In this document: positions 51,735 through 60,344 of the stretch, in pieces
Layout: each line of letters begins with the position of its first letter
Position numbering within the stretch: the first letter of the stretch is position 1
DNA from: Paenibacillaceae bacterium
Lineage (GTDB): Bacteria > Bacillota > Bacilli > Paenibacillales > NBRC-103111
Length of the DNA: 64,000 nucleotides
Direction: 5' to 3'
Assembly (NCBI GenBank): GCA_029256185.1
Contig: JAQSYI010000035.1
Span: forward strand, 41,901 to 105,900
Translations under genes and position numbers: made by a program
The notes under the pieces: generated by a model
Seen by the model: the letters and a program-made list of their open reading frames with translations, nothing else
Told to the model about the DNA's origin: nothing
The model's database searches: none

Positions 51735-53315
51735 CTAGCCGTTGACCAATCTCAAGATCCAATCCTTGATATCAACGATCCGCATGGTTCCAGGTTCAAT
51801 ATCCGTTCCGGAAAAAATCAATGGGACCAGCGAATCTGCATCGTGAAGTGAACCATGGGCGCCTCCGCCGGCATGGGTAGGGGAGCTCTCACCGACGAGT
51901 TCATATCCGGGCTGCACCGTAACAACAACATATCTTCCTTCATGGGAATTAATAGCCCCGTATAATCTCGCAAGCGCATCGGGATACCTTCCATATTGGA
52001 TCCGATTATCTGCTATGGTTATATCCAGAACTTCATGATCACCCGATAGTGTCCACGCTTGCCCAAACTCATCCAGGTATTTTCCGCCAGGAGCATACGA
52101 GAACATCTTTTCACTATTCCCTTGGGTAACTCTAACCTCATTTTCGTTTTTCATGGCGATGATGTCGAGCCTTTGCTCATTTTTTAATTGGTCCATGACT
52201 TCGGTTAAATCGACCTTATCATCTATTGCATAAACATAAGCCATCCGTTCGTTCGCGGCAATGACAATTTGGTCTCCGGTACTTACAGGTTGGTTCAAAT
52301 GGGCGATGCGATACTTCAGAAGCAGCCTTAAATCGATAATGGATTCTTCACGTTTATCGTACACATAGCTTTGCGCACTGTCACCAATCACAATCCATAT
52401 CACATCCTTTAGGGCTTGCTCCCAGGTTCCATAAGCGCTGAATATCGTCTGCAACGCCTGATCCGCATTTCGTATGCCGCTCAACTCATCAGGACCTTTA
52501 CTATGAACGGGTTTATCATTTTCCGGGAAATAGGCAAGGGTAAGTTTCGGGAGCTGGCGCTGTTTAATAAGATACACGGCTTCTTGTGCTGTAAAATCAT
52601 CATTCATCCCGAATTTTTTCCACGGGCGGGTATTGGGATTATTATTGGGATCCTGTTGCGCAAACGTCGCATAGGACAACCATTTGGGGCCTGTAACTTT
52701 GAGTTGTTCCGGCAACCCGCCGCTATGCGCGATCCATTGAGGCAAGTTAAAGGTATGTTCGGTATAGCCTCTGAAAACGACTGCGTTAATTGAAGCAGAT
52801 TCCATCCCTTTATCCGCTAATTCTTCATGTATCGTTTTGATTTGTTTACCCAAATGAATGTGATTAAGTTGATAAATAGCATCCATCAATACTTGGGGCT
52901 GATCAATCTTTAGCGATTCCTTGACCCCGCTTCCGTAAAAGACCATCCGCTTCTCTTTACTATCGAACCAAACCAGCCCCGGCACATGGTGTTTATCCGC
53001 ATATGCGCCTGTCATCAATGTACTGTCGATTGTCACGGACATGGTCGGAAATGAACTTATGACATTCGGATAATACTTTCCGTTTTGGATTAAATATTGC
53101 AAGGCAGGGGCATTACCTTCCTGGATCGTTTTACTTAAAGGTTTGTCCATAATCGAATCGATAATGATCAGTACGATGGGTTTACCATTCTGATTTGCAG
53201 TATCCGAGTTCATGCTTAGCCGGTTCACCTGTTCACCGGAATCTGCCTTGCAGCCGGTAAGCAACACACATACACCCAACATGGTTACCAAGGCCGTTTT
53301 AATGTTTACCAACAT
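51735..53315 (-). CDS. Alkaline phosphatase-superfamily lipoprotein (phosphodiesterase-like)
   Basis: A 526-residue exported lipoprotein (lipobox LLTGC). The catalytic domain belongs to the type I phosphodiesterase/nucleotide pyrophosphatase group: IVLIIIDSIMD (metal Asp), FPTMSVTIDSTLMTG with the nucleophilic Thr/Ser, LAYFPENDKPVHSKGP (metal ligands Asp, His) and the late THAGGGAHGSLHD with two His. It may hydrolyse nucleotides or teichoic/phospholipid phosphodiesters at the cell surface. The ATG at 53315 gives a normal lipoprotein signal; the ATG at 53348 is possible but has no ribosome binding site. Confidence 0.8.
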   Translation of the reverse strand: MLVNIKTALVTMLGVCVLLTGCKADSGEQVNRLSMNSDTANQNGKPIVLIIIDSIMDKPLSKTIQEGNAPALQYLIQNGKYYPNVISSFPTMSVTIDSTLMTGAYADKHHVPGLVWFDSKEKRMVFYGSGVKESLKIDQPQVLMDAIYQLNHIHLGKQIKTIHEELADKGMESASINAVVFRGYTEHTFNLPQWIAHSGGLPEQLKVTGPKWLSYATFAQQDPNNNPNTRPWKKFGMNDDFTAQEAVYLIKQRQLPKLTLAYFPENDKPVHSKGPDELSGIRNADQALQTIFSAYGTWEQALKDVIWIVIGDSAQSYVYDKREESIIDLRLLLKYRIAHLNQPVSTGDQIVIAANERMAYVYAIDDKVDLTEVMDQLKNEQRLDIIAMKNENEVRVTQGNSEKMFSYAPGGKYLDEFGQAWTLSGDHEVLDITIADNRIQYGRYPDALARLYGAINSHEGRYVVVTVQPGYELVGESSPTHAGGGAHGSLHDADSLVPLIFSGTDIEPGTMRIVDIKDWILRLVNG

Positions 53316-53519
53316 AGAAATATCCCAACTTCCATAAGTTTTTTCCATGTTAGTTATTACTTTTCATGTGCGAAATTATGCAACCTCCCGGCTCTGAACG
53401 ATTCTCAAAACACGCATGCGGTTGCCGGTTGCTGTGGTGACGGCTTGCCTAACAGAGCCCTCCCCCTCCTAATTGAACCTCCCTGCCGAAGCCAACTCAC
53501 TGCTGGCAACCTTCGCGGC

Positions 53520-53576
53520 AGATTGAATGCCGTGCTCCCCGCACTTACGCTCCGGTCCGCACGCGGACTTGAACCC
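53520..53576. repeat. Dispersed repeat, copy A
   Basis: Bases 53520-53576 share a roughly 55-base block with 62655-62710 (for example CTTACGCTC and GGTCCG, then GGACT..GAACCC). The GGACTTGAACCC part recalls the T-arm of a tRNA on the minus strand, but no cloverleaf can be built. The gap 53349-53767 holds this block, the 53608 repeat and no gene. Confidence 0.55.
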
Positions 53577-53607
53577 ATTCCGCTTCGGCCGCGGGGCCGA
53601 TCCCTTT

Positions 53608-53642
53608 AGCACTCGTTCCAAATAGGGCACTTTTACAAAGCG
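53608..53642 (-). repeat. Fragment related to the 152-residue gene
   Basis: Bases 53608-53642 match 50401-50435 with 4 differences in 35. Read on the minus strand both give the same peptide apart from two changes (RFGRV/RFVKV, then PYLERVL). Confidence 0.65.
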
Positions 53643-53767
53643 TCTGGTCAGTCCCTATTCAGCCCCTGCATAAAGCCCGCTCCCCCGGCAAATCCTATAC
53701 GGATTACCAACAGAGAAACGAAGGGCGGTCGGTTATCATTAAGCGAACAAAAGCAAAGAAACATGCC

Positions 53768-54505
53768 TTGCTCATTCTCCTATGCTTGCTGTGGATTCAG
53801 CCGGCATCCGTATGGGCGGAAGGACCGGTGAAGAACCGGAAGTATTACGAGTCCACCGGGGACGTGATCTGGGATGTGCGTACGGAAGATAAGGTCATTG
53901 CCCTGACCTTCGACGATGGACCTCATCCCGAGGACACGCCGGAGATTCTGGACTTACTGAAGCAATACAACGCTCACGCTACCTTCTTCATTGTCGGGAA
54001 CAAGGGGGAGCGGTTCCCTGAGCTTGTGAAGCGGGAAGCCGAGGAGGGCCATGAGCTGGCGAACCATACCTTTTCCCACCCGTTCTTCAGCAACAGAACC
54101 TCCAAGGAGGCCATCCTCCGTGAGGTTGGCAAAACCCAAGACATCATCTACGGGATAACGGGCATAAGACCTACCTTATTCCGGCCGCCAGGCGGGATTT
54201 TTACCGATACGCTCATCCAGGCGGTGAAGCAGTCCGGATGCAGTGTGGTCTTATGGTCCTGGCATCAGGATACGGAGGACTGGAAATCCCCCGGCGTCCG
54301 CAAGATCACCAACACCGTGCTGAGCAACGCCCGCAACGGGGATATTGTGCTGTTCCACGACTGGGTCGAGAAGAAATCCAACACCGTCGATGCTCTCAAG
54401 GTAATCCTCCCCGAGCTGCAGCAGCGGGGCTTCTCCTTCGTTACTGTCAGCGACCTGATCGGCCACGGTACGGATTCTTCCCGGAAGGTGGAGAAGGGGA
54501 ATTAG
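53768..54505 (+). CDS. Polysaccharide deacetylase (chitin/peptidoglycan deacetylase type)
   Basis: A CE4 enzyme of 245 residues as drawn. Motifs: TFDDGPHP (Asp49/Asp50), HTFSHP (metal His100, His104), FRPPGG, WHQDTEDW and IVLFHDW. It removes N-acetyl groups from peptidoglycan or chitin oligomers outside the membrane. The start is problematic: the TTG at 53768 cuts into the signal peptide, while the frame continues upstream as IIKRTKAKKHALLILL with a GAAGGGCGG motif but no ATG, GTG or TTG. Initiation at ATC or ATT (53732-53737) may be used. Convergent with the flavoprotein gene. Confidence 0.85.
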   Translation: MLILLCLLWIQPASVWAEGPVKNRKYYESTGDVIWDVRTEDKVIALTFDDGPHPEDTPEILDLLKQYNAHATFFIVGNKGERFPELVKREAEEGHELANHTFSHPFFSNRTSKEAILREVGKTQDIIYGITGIRPTLFRPPGGIFTDTLIQAVKQSGCSVVLWSWHQDTEDWKSPGVRKITNTVLSNARNGDIVLFHDWVEKKSNTVDALKVILPELQQRGFSFVTVSDLIGHGTDSSRKVEKGN

Positions 54506-54630
54506 CCGGTAGTCTGACCGACGAAAGGAAAATGGCGAACAAATATTCACCGGGCAACATTCACTACCGGGATAGGGATGGATTGGAAGCTCAAACACGT
54601 TTTACCCTCAAGCCACCCTTTCCCTCCCGC

Positions 54631-55944
54631 TCAACCACGGGACAGCCGATTGGCAAGAGCCGCAGCAGCCACATAGCCGGAGCTCCAAGCCCACTGCAGG
54701 TTATATCCCCCGCAATCCCCGTCCACATCCATCACTTCCCCGGCCAAATATAGCCCCGGCACCAGCTTCGATTCCAACGTGCCTTCGACCATCTCCGTCG
54801 TATCGATTCCGCCCGCTGTCGTTTGCGCATTGGTGAAGCTGTTGGTGTCGCTTACCTTGAATTCCCAGTGCTTCAATAGCCGGTAGAATGCCTTCTTCGT
54901 CCTCCAGGATAGATCCTGGCAGAGCAGCTCCGGCTCATGCTCGATCCCAGCCTCCTTCAAGAGGACAGGAATAAGCTTCTTGTTCAAGACACCAATGAAG
55001 GAATTGGCCACAGTCCGGTGGCCGAAGACAGCCCAGCGCATGTCCAGAAACGCTGCCAGCTCCTCCTCTGTCTGCTCCGACATGAGATCAACGGACAGCG
55101 TAACCGGCTGACCCTGCGCCAGATGGTAGGCAGCCTTGCGGCTTAGCTGAAGGATCGGCGGGCCGGAGATGCCATAGTCTGTAAACAAAATTTCCCCGTA
55201 TTCGCTACGGATCACTTCACCGTTCACGATGATATGACCCATTCCCTCAAACTTGATCCCGGACAGCTCCTTCAGGTGCGGATAGTCCAGCTTCAATTGC
55301 ACAATACCGGGAACCGGATGGACCAGTGTATGCCCCAGACGTTGGGCTAACGTATAACCGGAGCCGTCCGTCCCCGTCTTGGGCGCGGTAAGGCCGCCTG
55401 TACACAGGAACAGGTACTCGCTGGTATACTCCACCTGCTCACCCGCTTCGCTCTGGCATAGGATCGAAAAGCGCGGATGACCCTTCGAAGCCGTAATATC
55501 CAGCACCTTGGTTTTGAAGTACACGGGCACATTCCGGTCCTCTAGCGCCAGCTGAAAAATATCCAGAACGGAGGCAGCCTGCAACGACATGGGATACATC
55601 CGGCCATCCTCCAAGCTGATCAAAGGAAGTCCCAAGGTGAAGAAGAAGTCGATGGTTTGGCGAATGCCGAATTGCTCCAGCACAGGCAGCGGGAACTCCG
55701 CATTGCTGCTATGATATTTACGCGCCAGAGCGCAAGCCTCCCCGGTTCCTGTTGCGGTGGACTCATTGGTAATGTTGCAGCGGCCATTGCCGGTGGTTAA
55801 TACCTTCTTGCCGATCCGGTCATTGCTGTCGATAATAGCGGCGTCAAGCCCTAAGTCCCGCGCCGTAACGGCAGCCATCAAGCCTGCTGCACCCGCCCCG
55901 ATAATGAACAATTGATGGTGCTTGGAGTTGTGGTAAGCGCTCAT
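54631..55944 (-). CDS. BaiN/HI0933-family flavoprotein, second of a tandem pair
   Basis: A 437-residue FAD enzyme of the HI0933/BaiN family (aminoacetone oxidase-like or bile-acid reductase-like). Features: the dinucleotide motif FIIGAGAAGLMAA, TTGNGRCNITNES, FLCTGGLTAPKTGTDGSGY and, at the end, DVDGDCGGYNLQWAWSSGYV. ATG at 55944 with AAAGGA; it overlaps the stop of the first copy by 4 bases. A frame to 56016 would run into the neighbour and has no signal. The two copies are highly similar throughout, so the pair arose by tandem duplication. Confidence 0.88.
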   Translation of the reverse strand: MSAYHNSKHHQLFIIGAGAAGLMAAVTARDLGLDAAIIDSNDRIGKKVLTTGNGRCNITNESTATGTGEACALARKYHSSNAEFPLPVLEQFGIRQTIDFFFTLGLPLISLEDGRMYPMSLQAASVLDIFQLALEDRNVPVYFKTKVLDITASKGHPRFSILCQSEAGEQVEYTSEYLFLCTGGLTAPKTGTDGSGYTLAQRLGHTLVHPVPGIVQLKLDYPHLKELSGIKFEGMGHIIVNGEVIRSEYGEILFTDYGISGPPILQLSRKAAYHLAQGQPVTLSVDLMSEQTEEELAAFLDMRWAVFGHRTVANSFIGVLNKKLIPVLLKEAGIEHEPELLCQDLSWRTKKAFYRLLKHWEFKVSDTNSFTNAQTTAGGIDTTEMVEGTLESKLVPGLYLAGEVMDVDGDCGGYNLQWAWSSGYVAAAALANRLSRG

Positions 55945-57254
55945 ACCGATACATCCTTTTGTTTCATAGAATCTGCAAGGGCCATCGCGGCCACATAGCC
56001 GGAGCTCCAGGCCCATTGCAGGTTATAGCCGCCAAAATCTCCGTCCACATCCATCACTTCCCCGGCCAGATAGAGCCCGGGCACCAGCTTGGACTGAAGC
56101 GTTCCCTCGACTAGCTCGGATGTATCTATGCCGCCGGCGGTGGTTTGGGCATTGGCATAGCCGTTGGTATCCGTCACCTTGAACTCCCAATGCTTCAGAA
56201 TCCGGTAAAAGACCGACTTCGCCCTCCACGACAGATCCTGGCAGAGCAGGTTCGGCTGCTTATCGATCCCCGCCTCCTTCAGCAGAACAGGAGTCAGCTT
56301 CTTATGGAGGATGCCGATGAAGGAATCGGCGACAGTACGGTGTCCGAAGATGCCCCAGTGCATATCCAGGAAATCGACCACCTCCCCATCCGTGCGGCCG
56401 GGCATCAAATCTATGGATACACTCACCGAATCCCGCTGCGCAAGATGATACGAAGCCTGCCGGCTTAGCTGAAGCAGGGGCGGACCGGACAGGCCGTAAT
56501 CCGTAAACTGGATTTCTCCGTATTCACTGCGAATGACTTCACCGTTGACGATGATATGGGCATTGCCCTGTAACTTGATGCCGGATAACACCTTCAAATG
56601 CGGATACTGCACCTTCAATTGGACAATGGCCGGTACAGGCGGAACCAGTGTATGACCGAGACGCTGGGCCAGCGTATAGCCGGAGCCATCCGCTCCCGTA
56701 TTCGGAGCCGTCAGGCCGCCGGTGCATAGGAAGAGGTAGTCGCTGGTATGGATCACCTGTTGGCCGGTATCCGTCTGGCAGCTAATCGCAAAGCGGGGAG
56801 AACCGGATGAAACGATCACATCCACCACTTTATGCTTGAAATAAACAGGGACATCCCGCTCCTCCAGCGCCAGCTGGAAAATATCCGTCACCGACGCGGC
56901 CTGCAGCGACCGGGGATACATCATGCCACCCTTTAATGTCGTGAGCGGGAGCCCCAGCCCATTGAAGAACGCAATCGTTTGGGCAATGCCAAACTGCTGA
57001 AGGATTGGCAGGGGGAAGCTCAGATTGCTGCCGTGGTACTTGCCCGCCAAAGCGGCGGCTGCATCGTCTGCCGAGTCTGCCGCCGTGGTAGATTCGTTGG
57101 TCATATTGCAGCGGCCATCACCGGTCACCGCTATCTTCCTGCCAATCCGGTCATTGCCCTCCACAATAGCCGTGTCAATGCCCAGATCCTTGGCAGCAAC
57201 AGCAGCCACCAGCCCCGCGGCGCCCGCGCCGATAATAAACAACTTGTGGTGCAT
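55941..57254 (-). CDS. BaiN/HI0933-family flavoprotein, first of a tandem pair
   Basis: A 437-residue paralogue of the gene at 54631 with the same motifs (FIIGAGAAGLVAA, VTGDGRCNMTNES, FLCTGGLTAPNTGADGSGY). A short Ala/Asp-rich insert (TTAADSADDAAAALAGKYHG) marks it. ATG at 57254 has AAAGGCGG. Divergence between copies is spread along the length and both are intact, so both are probably functional with different substrates. Confidence 0.88.
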   Translation of the reverse strand: MHHKLFIIGAGAAGLVAAVAAKDLGIDTAIVEGNDRIGRKIAVTGDGRCNMTNESTTAADSADDAAAALAGKYHGSNLSFPLPILQQFGIAQTIAFFNGLGLPLTTLKGGMMYPRSLQAASVTDIFQLALEERDVPVYFKHKVVDVIVSSGSPRFAISCQTDTGQQVIHTSDYLFLCTGGLTAPNTGADGSGYTLAQRLGHTLVPPVPAIVQLKVQYPHLKVLSGIKLQGNAHIIVNGEVIRSEYGEIQFTDYGLSGPPLLQLSRQASYHLAQRDSVSVSIDLMPGRTDGEVVDFLDMHWGIFGHRTVADSFIGILHKKLTPVLLKEAGIDKQPNLLCQDLSWRAKSVFYRILKHWEFKVTDTNGYANAQTTAGGIDTSELVEGTLQSKLVPGLYLAGEVMDVDGDFGGYNLQWAWSSGYVAAMALADSMKQKDVSV

Positions 57255-57415
57255 GGAATTGATCCGCCTTTATCTATTGGATTCGTTTATTCGCAGTTAG
57301 CCTTCTCTTTTGCATTATACCACAGGTGATAAATATCACGCGCAGCTAACCTCTCTATTTGTGCCCACTTCATACAGGACATAACCTTCCGGATCGGGGC
57401 CTCTAGAAAGGCAAA

Positions 57416-57446
57416 AGCCCTTGACCGAGTAATTCGGACAAGGGCT
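57416..57446 (-). terminator. Terminator after the amidase gene
   Basis: AGCCCTTG (57416-57423) pairs with CAAGGGCT (57439-57446), with an inner CCGA/TCGG stem; T-rich on both flanks. It is 50 bases past the amidase stop. Confidence 0.8.
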
Positions 57447-57496
57447 CTTTTCACTTTCGACAACCACCATGCTCCGCCGCGCAATACAATCTTTTG

Positions 57497-58429
57497 CTAT
57501 CGCTTCATATCGCCTATATGCAACCACATCTCACCCACCCATGTCTCGACCTTGCCCCAACCGCCTCTTGTTGCGGTGACCTGTACCGTCTGGGAAGAGA
57601 GGGCAAGCCGGGTACGGCTTAACCGGCCATTCGTGTATTCATATAGCTGCGTAATATCCGGCAAGCTGATGCTGAAAGAGTCTTCCATCTCCGGCTCATC
57701 CGCCGGAACACTCAAGGACTTGTTAATGCCCAGCGCCATACCTTCCATTAACCGGTTCAAATAATCCGGGTCCGACAGCTTCTGATCCTCAGCCGGATTG
57801 GTCATGAACCCCATCTCTACCAGAACGGAGGGGACCGTGGACCAATTAAACCCGGTAAGGTCCGAACGCGGCACGATCCCGCGGGAAACAGCGCCAGTGG
57901 CATCCGTCACTTCCTCCAGAATCATCTGAGCCGCTGATTTGCTTGCTTCATAGATGGAATGATTCGCTTCGGTCCATTGCGGGTACAGCACGGAAACTCC
58001 CTGCACCTTAGGTGAACTAGCACCATCGGCATGAATGCGGACAGACAAATCAGCCTGCGCTTCATTGCCGATCTGCGCCCGTTCTGCATTGGAGACATCC
58101 ACATCATGAGAATCCCGGGTCATAACCACCGTGTACCCGTATGCCTCCAGCTTCTCCTTTAGCAGCAGCGAGGCTTCCAAGGTCAGCATATACTCCGGCT
58201 TGCCCGTCTTCACTCCTCTTGTACCGGAGCTAACCTTGGCCTTCTTCGTACTCGACCCCGGCGCAACGGGCTCCAGCTGATTATTGCCCCGTAATTGATG
58301 GCCCGGGTCGATACAAATCACCTGCTTATTCCCTTCCTTAGCGGCAAAAGTCGGTCCCGGCACTATGCCGGACAATAAACCCACCGACAGAATGGCAAGC
58401 CCCAGCTTGACGCAGCTTCCAAAGCCCAT
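57497..58429 (-). CDS. Secreted N-acetylmuramoyl-L-alanine amidase
   Basis: A 310-residue exported hydrolase, Amidase_3 family. Signal peptide about 1-30; Zn ligands in CIDPGHQ (His44), the Glu in EYMLTLEA and RIHADGA (His); catalytic Glu in VLVEMGFMTN. The last 80 residues form an SH3-like domain (TRLALSSQTVQVTATRGGWG, then KVETWVGEMWLHIGD). It cleaves the bond between muramic acid and the stem peptide, in growth or sporulation. ATG 24 bases from the edge of a poor ribosome binding site; monocistronic. Confidence 0.9.
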   Translation of the reverse strand: MGFGSCVKLGLAILSVGLLSGIVPGPTFAAKEGNKQVICIDPGHQLRGNNQLEPVAPGSSTKKAKVSSGTRGVKTGKPEYMLTLEASLLLKEKLEAYGYTVVMTRDSHDVDVSNAERAQIGNEAQADLSVRIHADGASSPKVQGVSVLYPQWTEANHSIYEASKSAAQMILEEVTDATGAVSRGIVPRSDLTGFNWSTVPSVLVEMGFMTNPAEDQKLSDPDYLNRLMEGMALGINKSLSVPADEPEMEDSFSISLPDITQLYEYTNGRLSRTRLALSSQTVQVTATRGGWGKVETWVGEMWLHIGDMKR

Positions 58430-58496
58430 TCATATCCCCCCATGGATGTCCTATTGGCTCATCCTTAATCCATCATTCCCCTGCCTGCAAAAAATA

Positions 58497-58535
58497 AGAG
58501 GCCCTCCCGGTGTTGCCGGGTTGTGAGCAGCCTCT
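58497..58535 (-). terminator. Terminator of the SDR gene
   Basis: AGAGGC at 58497-58502 pairs with GCCTCT at 58530-58535, enclosing a CCCGG/CCGGG stem, and is followed on the minus strand by TATTTTTTG. Confidence 0.75.
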
Positions 58536-58615
58536 CATTTTCACACGGGTATTTTCCATGGAACTCACTATTTATATTAGAATAAGAGATTTTGTTGTCA
58601 AGGGAGCATATGCGC

Positions 58616-59647
58616 TCATTTCACAATGCCATATTGGATCATGCTCCGGACCGAAGCCAGAACCGCTTCTTCATTGCTTGCAACCGGTGTCCACCCTAGC
58701 AAGCTCTTCGCTTTACTGTTGCTTACATTCCGGTTAATCCTTAGCAGCAGAGACGCCTCTCTTGCCTGCCCATTGAATAAGGCGGCCAGATGGAGAACCC
58801 CGCTGGGCAATGTCTTTGTCGCTACCTTCCCCGCAAGGTCCGGAACCTTGAGTTTCAGCAAGTTTGCGATTTGGGGCATGGTTATTTGACCGTCTGCGGA
58901 TGCTATAAAGCGTTGCCCGTTTGCGCCAGGATGTGTCATGGCACGGATATGCAGATCAGCCACGTCACGAACATCAACGATATTCAACGGGATGTGGGGT
59001 ACAGCCTTCATTGATCCGTCTAACAAATGCTCCAAAATACCGAAACTGCCCGAGACATGAGCGCTTAGCGAAGGTCCTAGAATGGCAACCGGGTTGATGG
59101 TGGCAAATTCCAGCCTCCCGCCTTCATTCTTAATAAACGTCCAAGCGGCCTGTTCTGCCAACAGCTTAGACTTTTCGTAGACCGATAAGCCCTTTTCATT
59201 AGGATCTGTCCAATCCGCTTCTGTTGTAACCGAATTACGTTTTTTATTGCTGAATCCCACAGCACCAAAATTGGAAGTCATCACAACCCGCTTTACATTC
59301 GCGTCACGGGCTGCCCGCAGCACACGAACGATCCCTTCCTTAGCAGGGCGGATCATCTCATGCTCATCTTTCGGCTTGGTAAAAAAGACCGGAGATGCCA
59401 CACTTAATACATAGTCACAGCCTGCCGCGGCCTCGGCCCAATGCTTATCCCCGGATAGATCCGCTTCGACAAAGGAAAGCCCTTCTAACGCAGTGATGCC
59501 GTTCATTTTCAGCAGATCCAGCACCTTACTTTTACTGGTTAATGAGCGCAGAGTGGTCTTTACGGAGTAGCCTTTTTGCAATAATTGATAAATGATTTGT
59601 GTCCCGACAAAGCCTGTACCTCCGGTTACCAGAACCGTTTCTGACAT
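58616..59647 (-). CDS. NAD(P)-dependent reductase, dihydroflavonol/cinnamoyl-CoA reductase-like
   Basis: A 343-residue extended short-chain dehydrogenase. N-terminal TGGTGFVGTQ binds the cofactor; the catalytic triad is Ser125 (MTSNFGAV), Tyr157 and Lys161 (YEKSK). It resembles aldehyde/ketone reductases acting on bulky carbonyls. ATG has GAGGAGG. It is divergent from a MerR-type regulator, and its promoter has the stretched 19-base spacer typical of MerR targets, so it is probably induced by an aldehyde or other electrophile sensed by that regulator. Confidence 0.85.
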   Translation of the reverse strand: MSETVLVTGGTGFVGTQIIYQLLQKGYSVKTTLRSLTSKSKVLDLLKMNGITALEGLSFVEADLSGDKHWAEAAAGCDYVLSVASPVFFTKPKDEHEMIRPAKEGIVRVLRAARDANVKRVVMTSNFGAVGFSNKKRNSVTTEADWTDPNEKGLSVYEKSKLLAEQAAWTFIKNEGGRLEFATINPVAILGPSLSAHVSGSFGILEHLLDGSMKAVPHIPLNIVDVRDVADLHIRAMTHPGANGQRFIASADGQITMPQIANLLKLKVPDLAGKVATKTLPSGVLHLAALFNGQAREASLLLRINRNVSNSKAKSLLGWTPVASNEEAVLASVRSMIQYGIVK

Positions 59648-59711
59648 AGCGTTCAGCCTCCTCGATCAATTTTTGAACTGTTGCAAAATGATTCGCTGTT
59701 GCTTTATAGTT

Positions 59712-59742
59712 ACCTTATTACCTAGAGCTATATCGAGGTCAA
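59712..59742 (-). promoter_or_regulatory. MerR-type promoter of the SDR gene
   Basis: -35 TTGACC (59737-59742), 19-base spacer, -10 TAAGGT (59712-59717) on the minus strand. The spacer holds the near-palindrome ACCTAGAGC-TATATCGAGGT (59720-59739), as expected for a MerR site. Confidence 0.6.
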
Positions 59743-59778
59743 GCTTTTGCCCAATCATTTTTAGAGGAGGTTTTTGGA

Positions 59779-60228
59779 TTGACCTACACCATAAAGGATG
59801 TTGCAGAAGCAACGGGACTCTCTATATTTACCATTCGGTTTTATGATAAAGAAGGGCTCCTGCCGTTCGTCTCGAAGGATGCAGCCGGAAGACGAGTCTT
59901 CACGGAATCCGACCTCTATATGATCCGAACGATCTGTTGTCTGAAGGATACGGGGATGCAGATCAAGGATATCAGGAAATATATAGATTTTTGTATGCAG
60001 GGCACCAGCAGTATTGAACCAAGGAAAACCTTGCTGTCGGCGCACCGAATGAAAATTATTGCCGATATAGAGGCTCTCCATCACAATCTTGCCCAGCTTG
60101 ATTCCAAGCTTGATATCTACAATTCTCCTCATGCAGTCGAGATTATTAACGGTCAAATCAAGCATGTTGCCGATGAGAAGCGCGAAAATTCCCTGCCCAA
60201 TCCTTATTGTGAGGTTAGAGAGCAATGA
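59779..60228 (+). CDS. MerR-family regulator
   Basis: A 149-residue regulator with a MerR helix-turn-helix at residues 1-70 (IKDVAEATGLSIFTIRFYDK, then EGLLPF) and a coiled coil behind it (about 85-120). It lacks the conserved Cys of metal-sensing MerR proteins; the only cysteines are Cys54, Cys55 (TICCLKD) and Cys73, Cys144. It belongs to the branch that responds to aldehydes or drugs. TTG start, GAGGAGG eight bases before. Divergent from the SDR gene. Confidence 0.85.
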   Translation: MTYTIKDVAEATGLSIFTIRFYDKEGLLPFVSKDAAGRRVFTESDLYMIRTICCLKDTGMQIKDIRKYIDFCMQGTSSIEPRKTLLSAHRMKIIADIEALHHNLAQLDSKLDIYNSPHAVEIINGQIKHVADEKRENSLPNPYCEVREQ

Positions 60229-60230
60229 AA

Positions 60231-60254
60231 AAAGACACCTGTGAGGGTGTCTTT
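60231..60254. terminator. Terminator between the MerR and the membrane-protein genes
   Basis: AAAGACACC (60231-60239) pairs with GGTGTCTTT (60246-60254), six-base loop; As before and Ts after, so it works for both convergent genes. Confidence 0.85.
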
Positions 60255-60344
60255 GTTTGGGTTGGTATGACGCTTGCTTTGGCGTTTTCTTTTGCCGCGG
60301 CATTCACTTTGTTCAGTTCGGGAACGGCAGCAGACCCAAAGCTT

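Noticed and set aside
53540..53600. Possible tRNA gene on the minus strand (GGGTTCAAGTCC)
   Set aside because: Only a T-arm-like segment is present; no acceptor, D-arm or anticodon stem can be formed.
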